NCBI GenBank assembly: GCA_030280995.1
Contig: JASXTE010000001.1
Span: 5,854,501-5,918,500, forward strand
Reading direction: 5' to 3'
Source: Hemileia vastatrix
Lineage: Eukaryota; Basidiomycota; Pucciniomycetes; Pucciniales; Zaghouaniaceae
Length of the DNA stretch: 64,000 nt
Part shown: piece after piece, positions 47,915 to 60,120 of the stretch
How the letters are laid out: every line of letters begins with the position of its first letter
Position numbering within the stretch: the stretch's first letter is position 1
Position numbers and translations under genes: made by a program
The notes under the pieces: model-generated
Databases searched by the model: none
The model's input: the letters and a program-made list of their open reading frames with translations, nothing else
What the model was told of the DNA's origin: nothing

Positions 47915-50900
47915 CTGTGTCATTTAAATTTACCATTTGATTAATTTTTTGTCATCATTATATTGTTAACGTTATTACTATAGTAATAACTTGTGTGAAA
48001 AATGCATACCAGGTGGTGTTCCACCTTTAATCATATATTATTAAATAAAGGTATAAGAGTATGAAAATTATTTATTTTAAAAATTAAAAATTGATATCCA
48101 AAGCAATATGAGCAATAAAAAAGTAAAATAAAAGGGATAAAATAAGAAAAAAAAATCTAAGGAAAATTCCCACTATCAATAACAAGTAGAGGTGTTAGAT
48201 CAAATGTGCACCACCAGGGCTAAACTTGCACTATATTTTCTTTTTTGTTAAACCAAAGAAAGTGTCCTGATGAGTTTTGAAAATTCATCAGGAGGACATT
48301 TTGGCAATATCAAACTACTTATTGTGCAATGATTGATCAAAATGTCATTTTCATTTCCATAGAGTAATTTATCCCATCTGACTGCATGCAACCAAAAGTG
48401 TCCAGCACAAGTTCGGCCGAACTTATGCTGGACACTTTTATGATGGTGAGTATCTAGGGTGCAGGTCTTCTTCAGTTCATCAGGTATTCCTTATAAACAA
48501 ATCCACTTGTATATGATCTTTCTGTGTCATTCATATTTATCATTTGATTCATTGTTTTTCACCATTATAATATTAATGTTATAAGTATTGAAAAAATTTG
48601 TAAGCCAAATGCATACTGGGAGATGCTACATCTTTCATAATCTTATTAAATAAAAGTAAAAAAAATATGAAAATTATTAGTTTTACAATAAATAAATTGA
48701 TATTTGAAAGCAAAAAAAGGAATAAAAAAGTAAAATAAAAGTGATTAAATATGAAATTAAACATTCAAATAAAATTTCTGCCATCAAAGATAATTTGAGT
48801 TTTCAGACCAAATTTGCACCACCAGTTCTAGATTTGGAATATTTTTTCTTTTTTTTAAAATTGATAAAAGTGTCCACATGATGTTTTCCAAAAAATCAGG
48901 AGGATAGTATAGCAGTATAAAGCTACTTCTTGTGCAATGATTGAGCAAAAATTCATTTTAACTTCCATTGAGTAAATTTATCCCATCTGACTGCATGCAA
49001 CCAAAACTGTCCAGCACAAGCTCAGCTGAAATTGTGCTGGACACTTTTATGATGGAGAGTAGCTAGGGAGCAAGTCTTCTTCAGTTAATCTTATATTCAT
49101 TTTAAAAATGTCTATGGGTATTTGATCTTTCTGTGTCATCCATATTTATTATTTGATTATTTTTTAGTCACCATTATATTATTAATGTTTTTAGTATAGC
49201 AAAAAAATGTGTAATGAATGTACACTGGATGATTTTACAACTTTAATAATATAATATAATAAATATAAAAAAATGTGAAAGTTATCAGTTTTACCAAAAT
49301 AAAATTGATATTTAAAAGCTAAAGGATAAATAAAAGGGTAAGATTAAAATTAAAGATATCAAACATGAAATAAAGATATTAAGTATAATTTCTTCTATCA
49401 TGAGCCAGTAGAGGCTTCAGAAAAAATGGGCACCATCATAGATTAACATGGATCAAATTTACTTTTTACCAAAGGAAAAAATTGTCTACCTTAGGTTTGG
49501 AAAAACTTCCAGGGGACAATTTGTCTATGTAAAACTACTTTCAGTGCAATGATGGAGTGATAATTCAGTCTCATTTCCATAAAAAGAATTTATTGCATCT
49601 GACGGCATGCAACCAAAAGTGTCCAGCACAAGTTCGGCTGAGCTTGTGCTGGACACTTTTATGATGGAGGTTAGCTAGGGTGGAATTTTTCTTCAGTTCA
49701 TCTGGTATTTCTTATAAACATGTCCACTGGTATTTGATCTTTGTGCCTCACTCATATTTATCATTTGATTGATTTTTTGTCACCATTATGTTTTAATATT
49801 ATAAGTATAGCAAAAAATTGTCTGCCAAATGAATACTGGGTGATGTTACACCTTTTATAATATTATTAAATAAAGGTAAAAAAATATGAAAATGATTTAT
49901 TTTACAAAAAATAAACTTCTATCCAAAAGCAATATGAGAGGAATAAAGTAAAATAAAAGAAATCAAAGATAAAAATTAAAATCCAAGTTGAATTCCTGCC
50001 ATAAACAGAAAAAAGAGATGTTGAATTAAATTAGAACAATCAGGGCTAAACTTGCACTAAATTTTCTTTTTTGTAAAAATAAAAAAAAAATCCACTTGAG
50101 CTTTACCAAAACTTCAACATGAAAATTTTGCCATATCAAACTACTTCTAGTGTAATTTTTTATCAAAAATTAATCTTCATTTCCATAGAGAGAATTGCTC
50201 CCATCTGACTGCACCTGACCATAAGTGTCCAGCACAAGTTTGGCCGAACTTGTGCTGGACACTTTTTTAATGTAGAGTAGCTAGGGTAGAATTTTTCTTC
50301 AGTTCACCTAGTATTTCTTACAAACATGTCCACTGGTATTTTATATTTGTTCCTCACTCATTAATGTCATTTGATTAATTTTTGGTCGCCATTATATTAT
50401 TAATTTTATAAGTATAGAAAAAACTCATGTGCCAAATGCATACCAGGTGATTTTATGACATTTATAATATTATTAAATAAATGTATAAAAATATTAAAAT
50501 AATTTATTATAAAAATTATTAATTGATATCCAAAAGCAATATTAGGAATAAAAAATTAAGTTATAGGGATCAAATATGAAAAAAGAAATCCAAGTAATAT
50601 TCCTACTATCAAAGGCCAGTAGAGGTGTTGAAGCAAATGAGAGCCATCAGGGATAAATTGTACTAAATTGACTTTTTTTCAAAGATAAAAAATTGTGCAC
50701 CTGTGGTTTGGATGAAATCTAGGTAGAAAATTTGGCTATGTAAAACTACTTCTAGTGAAGTATTTTATCCAAAAATTTTTTTTCATTGCCATAGCGAGAA
50801 TTGATCTCATATGACTGCAACTGACCAAAAGTGTCCAGCACAAGTTTGGCCGAAATTGTGCTGGACACTTTTTTGATGGTGAGTATCTAGGGTGCAGCTC

Positions 50901-51499
50901 TTCTTCAGTGCAACTGGTATTTTTTTAAAACATATCCACTGGTATTTGATCTTTCTGTTTTATTAATATATTATCATTTGATCAATTTTTTGTTACCAGT
51001 ATATTATTATTTTTATTAGTATAACAAAAAAACATGTGCCAAATGCTTACAGGGTGATGTTAAACCTTTAATAATTCTATTAAATACAGGTAAAAAATTA
51101 TGAAAATGATTTGTTTTACATAAAATTAATTGATATCTAAAAGAAAAAAAAGGGATAAAAAGAAATAGGTTGAATAATAGGGATTTTATATGAAATTCAA
51201 AATTCAAGCTAAATGCCTACTTTCAAGGCTCAGAAGAGGTGTTGGATAAAATGGGCATCATCAGGAATATAATTTTACTTAATTTGATTTTTTGAAAAAC
51301 TAAATGAAGTTTTCAACTGATTTTTTTCCAATATTTAGTTGGACACTTTATCTATATCAAATTACTTCTAGTACCATGATTGACCAAATTAAATCCTCAT
51401 TTCCATATGCAGAATTGATCCCATATGGCTGGACCAGGCCAAAGGTGTCAACCACAAGTTTGAGAATTCTTCTGGTGGACACTTTTATGATGGACAGTA

Positions 51500-52300
51500 G
51501 TAGGGTGCAAGTCTTCTTTAGTTAATCTAGTATTATTCATAAACATTTCCAACTTATTTTTGGCCAAAAATCAGGTGGAAAGTTTTTCCATATAAAATTA
51601 CTTCTAATGCCATGATTGACTAAAAATTGATTCTCATTGCCATATAGATAGTTGATCCCATATGACTGGATCTGGAAAAAGTGTCACCACAATTTTCGAT
51701 AAACTTAAATTTGAAAATTTTATGATGGAAATTAATTTCAAGTCTTCTTCATTTCATCAAGTAATCCTCATAAAACTTTCCACCTGTATTTTGGCCAAAC
51801 TTCAGGTGGACAATTTGTCCATATAAAATTAATTCTAGCTCCATGTTGATAAAAAACTGATACTTATTGCCATATATAGATATTAAACCCATCAGACTGT
51901 GCCTTTCCAAAAGTGTCTACCTGAATTATGGCTAAACCTCAGTTGGACACTTTTATGATGCAGAGTAGCTAGGGCAAAAGTATTCTTCAGTTAATTTGGT
52001 ATTCATAATAAATTTATCCTCCTGAAGTTTATCTTAACTTGAGGTGGACAATTTCGGAAAGCACCAGTTAGTCACTATCCATCAAAAAAGTGTTCACCAA
52101 AATTTTGGCTAAACTTGTGGTGGACCCCTTTGATCAGCCACAGTCAGATGAGATCAACTCTTTAGATGGGAATGAGGATGATGTTTTGGTCAATCATGGA
52201 AATAGAAGTAGTGTGATGTGGCCAAATTACCCCCCTGAAGGTCAGACAAACCACAGAAGGACACTTTTTAGCAGGTAGTAACTGAGAAAAATCAATTTAT
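51500..52300 (+). repeat. Degenerate short monomers and an inverted partial monomer
   Basis: Near 51570, 51780 and 51990 there are about 190-220-bp spaced blocks with CAGGTGGA, CCATATA and GTTGATCCCAT-like boxes and only traces of the palindrome. From about 52085 a weak palindrome (TTTTGGCTAAACTTGTGG) is followed by the monomer in reverse order (CAGTCAGATGAGATCAACTC). The array therefore ends in a fold-back arrangement. Confidence 0.6.
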
Positions 52301-52817
52301 CAGAAGGAAAATCTTTTATTGGATAGTTGCCAGGGTTTCATACTTGTGTATTATGGTCAGTATTAATTTTGAAAGAGTCTGTCCAAGCAATTTCATTGCC
52401 CATTATGACTCATTTTGTTTTAAATGTTTCAAACTGCATGATACAGTATTAAGGTGTCACATAGTATAATTAAGTTCTATTACGTGCCCTCCTATGATGC
52501 CTTAATTTATAATTTAATATCTTACATAATAATTTTTTTTATATAAATTCATCAATATTTTTTTTATTATCAAATTTAATAGAGCAAGTATCCTGAATTA
52601 TTATATATGCATAAACTTAGGTTAGATCAATTTGTGCTCAATTTGTTCTCATCAGAGGACCAAAATCAAGTTCTGGAGGATCAACTTGTGCATAATTTGG
52701 AATCAGTTGATATTCTGTCTATAATCAATCTGAGAATAAATGTAAATCTAACTCTAATTGACTTATGTTTATAAAGTATTCATAAACCTGGAATAATTAA
52801 GGGACACTCTAAATTTC

Positions 52818-52862
52818 AAGAGAGGGGATTGCTAGCAATTCACCCCTAGATTTCCCGTGGTG
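52818..52862 (-). repeat. Right terminal inverted repeat of the CACTA-like element
   Basis: The plus strand ends TAGATTTCCCGTGGTG at 52862, the reverse complement of the left end. The flanking AAT is the target duplication. Confidence 0.85.
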
Positions 52863-53463
52863 AATATTAATGTAGATCAACAGTTGAAATGATGGGCTAA
52901 ATTATGAAAATATATTATGTGAAGTCCCCATCCAAAAATAACCAATATTGATTGAGAAACCACTGAGAAACAGAAAATAGGACATGAGATATGGAGTATC
53001 TTAATGCAGTCCTTGGAAGGCACTTTCACAGGTAAATACTTGACTAATTTAGGCAAATTTTAGTGTGGTAGTGAATTAAAGGTGCCAAGCTTGAGGTTAT
53101 TAATGAAATTAGTGCATATAATAAGGTCAATGCACTTATAATTAAATTAGGACACTAAATAAGTGCATGTTGCCTATTTTAGTGTGTTTCCCCACAGTGA
53201 GTGTAGAATGTGGGGTAATTATACTGTGAAAAAGCTAACTTTGCTAAAAAAAAGCTATTCACATGGGAAAAATGCAGACAGTATGTGGCCAGTACACAGA
53301 AGCCATTTTTGGCATAAAAAACACCAAATTTGAAAAGTGTTATTTTTATGGATTTGAATAGCCAAATCAACAGTCCCAATTAAGAGAAATTGATCTGTTA
53401 AGGTGCATTTTTAATATTATTAAATCTATATTGCATATATTCAACTTTTAAGTGATTTAAAGC

Positions 53464-54243
53464 TGTCACGCGCCACGTGACACTCGAGGCAAAAGCAGCT
53501 CAAATCCATACTCGAAGCACAGAAAGCAATTTTCCATAGCAACTGTGACTTTCCTTTGTCTACTCGCTATTCAACCGCGCTAGTCTAAACTCTAAATCTA
53601 AATTAGTCAATTTCTCAATAGTGTGTCTTAGTCTTTTTCTCAATAAGCGACGCACAGCGTAATAATCAATATAATAGTACATTAAAAGGTTTATGAAATG
53701 TCTATGGGTTATTAAGGGGTAGTGAGCATTGACAGAATGGTTAGTGAAGGATTAAGGGGTTAACGGATGTTAGTGAGGAGGGTCCAGGTGTAACAGATAT
53801 ATTTTGAATGGTTTGTGGTGTGCGGAATAGTGGATGGGTATGAGGTCAATGCGAGGAGGAGTAACGGATATAAAAAGGGTTGGGTTTTTGGTTTGATGCT
53901 CCTTAGAATTAAATTAAAAAACGTATTTATAGTTAATAGTGATAAAACTCTAAAGTGAAAATAATTATTATTGTATCTTTCCTTATTTTCTCAATAATCA
54001 TTTCTAAATCTTAAATCTTTGATTGTTGAGTTTCCAACCCTTCGTGAGATCTTAAGAATTTTAATGTTACCTTTCAATTATATTAGAATCCTTCTTGAAC
54101 ATAACTCAAAGCAGTAGTTCTTCCTTCGACTCATCTTTGAATCACTTCCTCGAACCATCCCTCTGTGCTTTGAAGAAGTATCTAAACCTTTCATCTCGCT
54201 TGCAGGAACATCCTCGACCTTGTGCGTAGGTTGTCCAGTGACA
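53464..54243 (+). repeat. 5' LTR of the chromovirus
   Basis: It starts TGTCACGCGCCACGTGACAC and ends CCAGTGACA. It contains a CACGTG box at the very start, mutated to CACATG in the other LTR. It lacks 23 bp found in the 3' LTR between two CTCA direct repeats, which explains the length difference. Confidence 0.93.
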
Positions 54244-54320
54244 GTATAATTTAATTCTCCATAGTTCTCATTCTTTGCACTACTACGTCCCTTTTCAGGT
54301 GTTTTCTCTAAATTCTTAAA

Positions 54321-55496
54321 ATGGAACCTGTTCAACGCACTCCTCCTACAGGCTCTACTACTAGAGCTCGCGCCAGAGGCAGGCCAACAGCCACTAGGCC
54401 TGTTTCCCGCACTCACTCCTTGGAGCCACTCGACCTTAGGGAACGGCAACATTCAGTCCAACCAGTAGAAGACATCCCACAAGATTTCGATAATTCTAGT
54501 GATGATGAAGAAGGAGAGGATACAATTCACAAGGCACCATCCACCCCTGCTAACCACCCTTCTGGTCAATCTTCAGAACCTTGAACATCCAATTCTCTAG
54601 AAGATTTCATGAGAATTTTCATTAAGACCCTTTCAAATTCAACGTCTTCAGAGGGATCTAAATTCAAAACTCCTGATAAATTCGATGGAGAACATCCAGA
54701 CAGATTGCGACCCTTCTTGCAAACCTGAAAGCTCCTGTTCCATAATGACCCTTAAACCTTCAATAACAACGGATCAAAGGTTGTTTATGCTTCTTCATTC
54801 CTGGCCGGAAAAGCAGCAAGATGGTTCGAACCTTATCTCCTTATGCTCTCTTCGACCGAAACCCACTTACTTATTAATAACTGGGAAAAGTTTGAAGACC
54901 AAATCTTCACGTTGTTTGTTGACCCTAATGAAACTGACAACGCAGAACTTGAACTTGATTTTCTTTGCATGAGTGATAATGGGAAAGCCTCTGAATATAT
55001 CTCGAAATTCAGAGCGCTCCAAACTCAAGTAGGTTGGAATGATGCTGCCCTTAATTATCATTTCAAAAAAGGACTTCCTTCAAGGATTCTGGATCAGTTA
55101 AATCTTCACGGTCAGAAGATGACTACTTTAACAGATTTAATGGATCGAACCCTCAAACTTGACAGTGTTTACCAAGGACAACTTCAACATTGTCGATACG
55201 CCAACAAACCTCAAGGCCTAAATTTTAAATTGGGACCTTCGTCACACCCACAAACAACTCAATCCTCCTTGACTCAATCTAAACCTATTAAGGGAAAGGA
55301 CAAACCTCGACCAAAAAGCTTGACCCCAGGCAATATCAGTAAAGTACTGGATCCTAAAGGGGAACTTAAAGAAGCTGAGTGGAAGAGGCGAGCAGATAAT
55401 GGTTTATGTATGTATTGTGGGGGTAAGCACAAGCTGGAAGATTGTGTAAAATTGAAGGAAAGAGAAGGTACTAGTTCAAAGTCAAAAAACGAGTAG
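54321..55496 (+). pseudogene. Chromovirus gag
   Basis: One frame runs from ATG 54321 to TAG 55494-55496, interrupted by TGA 54582, TGA 54726 and TAA 54753. The product would be about 391 residues. The order is a basic, acid-tailed N-terminus, then the retrotransposon Gag capsid domain (AARWFEPYL, LLINNWEKFEDQIF, FRALQTQVGWNDAALNYHF, RILDQL). It ends with a nucleocapsid knuckle LCMYCGGKHKLEDC (CX2CX3HX4C). The ATG lies 77 bp after the LTR. Gag would form the particle and bind RNA. Confidence 0.85.
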
Positions 55497-55507
55497 ATAG
55501 TTTACTT

Positions 55508-58500
55508 GTGTGTAAAGCAAACTATCTTATCTCTCCCAGTGCACAGAACCTCCATGTCTTAAGGACTGGAGTTCCCTTAAACCGCTTGAGATTTATTCTT
55601 TTTAAGGAGGATATTCCCTTCAGTTGTCTTATAGACTCTGGAGCTTCAATTTCTTTTGTCAGTTTATCTTTTGCCAAGAAGTTACAGCTGACATTTAAAG
55701 ATATTGATCAAACTCCAATTACTTGGTTGAATCAGAGGAACCTGAATATTGGGTCAGTAAGAAAGTTTTATGCGTTTTCAACTTTCCGAATTTTCCCCCC
55801 TTCGAGTGGGAATTATCAGTCTTGGACGCCCCAAGGATGGACAATACCATTCTTGGCCATGACTTTTTAACGCATTGGAATCCTAAAATTGATTGGACAC
55901 GGGGATTGATCACCCCACGGACTAAGTATATTTCTGATTCTTCAATGCATGTCAATAGAGAATTAAACAACCCGCCTGACAATGTCCTGCTAGAGGACAA
56001 ATCTCTGCCAGATGACTTGCAAGCATCTGATCTTTCTTCAAATGAGCAATTGGCTAACCTTTCTAGCTCGATGACTTCACTCAAAGAGGATTTAAATTGC
56101 CTCGAAGTAATCGAATTATGCTCTTTCAATTCTGGTCTTCCCTCAACAGATTTTCTTGAAGATGATGAGGACCACCAAATTGATGTTGAAGCCATTAAAT
56201 CAACTCTACCAGAAATCTATCATGATTTCCTCAATGTTTATTCAATCTGCAAGGGCAATAAGTTACCACCTCATTGACCCTACGACCATCAGATAGAGTT
56301 AATAGGTCCAGTACCTCCGGCAGGTCCTGTCTATTCCTTGTCGAAGGATGAATCTCAAGTTCTTCGAGACTACATTGCAGAGAATGTAGCCAAAGGTTTC
56401 ATCAGAGCCAGTAAATCTCCAACCGGCTCCCCTGTCCTCTTTGTAAAAAAGAAGGATGGTAGTCTTAGGTTGTGTGTTGACTATAGAAAGCTCAACACAG
56501 TCACTAAGAAGAATGCATATCCTGTTCCTTCTATGTCATTGCTTCTTACCCTTTTTAATGGTGCTAATTTCTTTTCTAAAATTGATCTTAGAGGCGCTTA
56601 CAATCTTATTCGCATTGCGGAAGGTCATGAACCACTGACTGAAATGCGCACTAGATTTGGTAGTTTTGAATATTTAGTTATGCCTTTTGGATTGTGTAAC
56701 GCACCATCTAATTTTCAAACTTTTGTCAATGACATCTTTCAAGATGTTGTCAAACAATTTATTTTTGTCTATTTAGATGATATTTTAATTTTCTCGAAGA
56801 CACTAGATGAACACATTCATCATGTTCAACAGGTTCTAAATTGACTTCTAGATCACGGTCTCTACGCCAAGCATAATAAATGCGAATTCCATCTTAAATC
56901 TATTGATTTTTTGGGTTTTACATTATCCACTGATGGTTTAGTCATGGACAACAAAAAGTTCAAAAGGTCCTGGAATGGCCTGAGCCCAAATCCGTTAAAT
57001 CCCTCCAGGGATTTTTGGGTTTTGAAAATTTCTATAGAAGATTTATTAAAGATTACTCTAAAACTATTTCCAATCTTACTTCTCTTCTTAGAAAAGATAT
57101 TCCTTTTGTTTTTACTTCTACAGCACGAAAGGAATTCGAAGCATTGAAGACGGCATTCACCACAGCTCCAATTCTTTGACACTTTGATCCTACTGCTTTG
57201 ACAATAGTCGAGACGGATGCGAGCGATTATGCTATCGCAGGGGTCATTTCTCAATTGAATCCGGAAACAAAACTGTTTCATCCTGTTGCTTTTGAGTCAC
57301 GCAAACTAATTGCAGCAGAATTAAATTATGAAATTCATGACAAAGAGCTTTTAGCTATTATTCATTGTCTTAAAAAATGGCACTCTTTTCTTCTCAGCTT
57401 AGATAGTCCATTTCAAATTTTAACATACCATAATGCTTTGAAATACTTTATGTCTTCCAAAGTGTTAACCAGGCGTCAAGCCAGGTGGGCTGAATTTCTG
57501 TCTGAATTTCCTTTTTCTATTTCCTATTGCCCAGGTAAGAACTGCATTGTCCCAGATATCCTGTCACGTCGGGACGACGTTTACCCACAGCCGGGGGACG
57601 CATTTGCTGACAAAAACCCAGCAAATGTGAAATAAATCTTCAACGAATCAATGTTAATGACTCATCAACTTAATTCGATGACAATTCAATTGTTTCAAAA
57701 TCCACTATCCAACATCCTCAAAGCTCAGTCGAAGGACGATTATTGTTTAGGGTTAAAAAACAAAATACTCTCGAAGCAAGGGGCCAAAAGATTTAGTATT
57801 GAATTAGGTCTATTAGTCTTCAAAGGTAGAGTAGTCATACCCGACAACAATGCAATAAAATTATGGATTTTCAATAGTCGACATGATTCTCCATTAGCTG
57901 ATCATTTTGGGGTTGATAAAACCTACCAGTTAATAGCAAGGGATTTTTTCTGGCCAGGTATGACCAGGGAAATCAAGGCCTATATAAAAGCTTGTTACGA
58001 ATGTAATAGGAATAAGGCTCCCCGTCACCGGAAGTATGGGTTGCTTCAACCACTTCCTATTCCCTCTAAACCTTGGGAATCTTTATCAATGGATTTTATT
58101 TCTCAACTTCCTCTTTCTAATAATTTTGATGCTATATTAGTAATAGTAGATAGATTTTCAAAAATGTCTATTTTCATTAAAACCACTACTACTGCTACTG
58201 CAGAAGATTTGTCAAAATTGTTTCTAGAATATGTATTTTCCAAACACGGCTTACCTAATGATATTATTTCAGATAGAGGCTCATTGTTTGTATCCACATT
58301 CTGGACTCAACTGTGTCGACAACTCAATATCACGAGAAACCTCTCCACAGCCAATCATCCCAAAACCGATGGGCAAACAGAAAGGGTCAACCAAATCCTC
58401 AAACAATACCTTCGAATGTTTGTCAGTTACCAACAAGACAATTGGACCACATGGTTACCATTGGCTGAATTTGCTTATAATAACTTGACTCATTCTTCGA

Positions 58501-59138
58501 CACAACAATCTCCTTTCGAAACTGTTTATGGAAGACATCCTCAATTCAATTCAATCCATGTAGGAACTAATCATCCTGCGGAACATTATCTTCGAACCAT
58601 ATCACGACTCCAAGAGGAACTTAAATCAAATTTGGAATTAGCGGTTTGAAGGTACAAGGAACAGGCCGACAAACATCGACAAACTGCTGCTTCTTTTAAA
58701 CCAGGCGACAAGGTATGGCTCGACGCACGGAACATTCAAACGACTCGACCATCAAAGAAACTGGCTGAAAAACGCTTGGGGCCATTCGAAATTGACTCTG
58801 AAGTCTCTAAAACTGCATTTTGACTCAAGCTACCTCCTAAATGGCAGGCTATTCACCCTGTTTTTCACGTATCTCTCCTGGAACTGGCTTGAGAAACATA
58901 CCCGGGCAAGAACCAACCTCCTCTGGAACCGGTCAAAGTAAAAGACCATCTAGAGTGGGAAGTAAGCTGTATCCTTGATTCAAGAATGCGCAAGGGGAAA
59001 CTTCAATACCTCGTGGAATGGGAAGGCTTCCTCGATGACTCAGACAAAACATCCTGGGAGCCAGCCATCAATGTTTCTAACGCCCCTGAACTCCTAAAAT
59101 CTTTTCATCTTAAATATCCTTTAAAACCAAAACCTTAA
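55508..59138 (+). pseudogene. Chromovirus pol: protease, RT, RNase H, integrase, chromodomain
   Basis: Protease CLIDSGASISFV is near 55634. RT (56338-56844) has LCVDYRKLNTV, FSKIDLRGAYNLIRI, VMPFGLCNAPSNFQ and the intact box VYLDDILIFSK. RNase H (57198-57635) has VETDASDYAIAG; its later TDH-like motif reads LTYHNAL. Integrase has an HHCC region (HDSPLADHF ... CYECNRNK), then MDFISQLP, ISDRGSLF and PKTDGQTERVN, giving D, D and E. Then come LGPFEI, HPVFHVSLLE and a chromodomain (LQYLVEWEGFLDD, SWEP) near 58990-59070. The frame shifts near 55730 and near 56960. Stops are TGA 56275, 56842, 57177, 58647, 58821 and 58890 and TAA 57633. All six TGA codons can be read as former CGA. The catalytic residues survive but the gene cannot be translated whole. 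Confidence 0.9.
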
Positions 59139-59144
59139 AACTCT

Positions 59145-60060
59145 CTTTTACTTTTTTCTTTCTCTTTCTCTTCTTTTTTCTTTTTCTCTTTTTTTTTTCC
59201 TTTTAAAATCTAAAACATCCTTACCTCTAAAAAATTCTTTTAATTTTGTTTTCTTCTTTCTTCTTTTTCTTTTCAAAATTTTTCAACTTTTTTTTAAAAA
59301 AAAAAATAATAAATAAAATTAAAATTAAAATAAAATAAAAATCAAAAAATAAAATAAAATAAGATAAATTAAATTAAAATAAAATTAAATTAAAATAAAA
59401 TAAAATAAAAACAAATAAAATTAAAATCTTTTTTTTAAAAAATTTACTTCTTTCTCTTTTCCCTTCTCAATTTTCTATATACATTCTTTCTTTAAAATTT
59501 TCTCTTCCTTGAACCATCAAAATTCTTCTCGAACATTACATGACCATCTTTCTTGAATTTCACTTTAACTTCTAAATCACTTTTTAAAATTATTCGAAAC
59601 AAATTACTTCTTCCTTTCAAAATCCTCTTGAAATTTTTATTTCTTCTTTTCCTTTTCTTTCTTTTCTTTTTTCAAATAACTAAAATCCCTCAAATCTTCA
59701 ATTAACAAACTTAAATAACAATTTTTTTTCTTTTCATTAAATTTTCTTTACAATAAATTTTTCAATCAACTATTTTTTTTCTTTTCTTCTTCTTTCTTCT
59801 CTCATTCAAATCTTATAAAAAATAAATATTAAAATTCTAAATAAAATAAAAAAATAAAATAACTAAATACAAATTGTTTCTACATTCCTTTTTTCTTCTT
59901 TTCTCTTCTCATTTTAAATTTTCTCTTTTATCTTCTCCCGAACCAATCCCTTCATCTTCTCCAAAATTTCCCTTATCTCATTTCTACATTTTTCAAAATA
60001 CTCTCCCTCTCCTACCAGAATCAATTCCCCAAGTTCCAGTAGCTCCTCGGCTACGTCGAA
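59145..60060 (+). repeat. Low-complexity pyrimidine and A/T tracts after pol
   Basis: Long CTTTT tracts (59145-59290, 59440-59960) surround AAATAAAAT-type simple sequence (59300-59430). No coding region is supported. Composition differs sharply from the flanking antisense gene and pol. Confidence 0.75.
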
Positions 60061-60120
60061 GGAAGTGGCATTGACAATTTAATCGATCTCTCCGCTCAAG
60101 TCTTCAATAAATTTTGCTCA

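Larger units (their letters stand above)
42484..51500 (+). repeat. Tandem array of about 609-bp monomers, each with a 38-bp palindrome
   Basis: The palindrome arm GTGTCCAGCACAAGTTCGG is followed directly by its reverse complement. Copies start at 42997, 43577, 44188, 44798, 45403, 46015, 46630, 48398, 49007, 49619, 50225, 50831 and, degenerate, 51445. Spacing is 605-615 bp, except 580 for the first and 1768 across the inserted LTR, which becomes 607 when that is removed. Each palindrome is preceded by a CATCTGACTGCA-like box and followed by TTTATGATGGAGAGTAGCTA. Between palindromes are AT-rich blocks with TATTATTAAATAAA and GCCAAATGCATAC. No monomer encodes a protein. Confidence 0.92.
41204..52862. 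mobile_element. 11.66-kb CACTA-like element with palindrome tandem array
   Basis: Its ends are inverted repeats of about 45 bp beginning CACCACGGGAAATCT on both sides, with GGGGTGAAYTGCTAGCARTY following. It is flanked by AAT (41201-41203 and 52863-52865). The empty site is visible in related LTRs (TTACACAATATTAA), which proves insertion. A 3-bp duplication and CAC-starting ends fit CACTA (En/Spm) transposons, although the fourth and fifth bases differ from CACTA. No transposase ORF is present. The interior is a roughly 609-bp tandem array with an ATGCAT-rich left subterminal zone, and it was later hit by an LTR element at 46758. Confidence 0.75.

Noticed and set aside
42484..51500. CRISPR array
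   Set aside because: The repeat unit is about 609 bp, spacers are homologous to each other, there are no cas genes and the host is a eukaryote.
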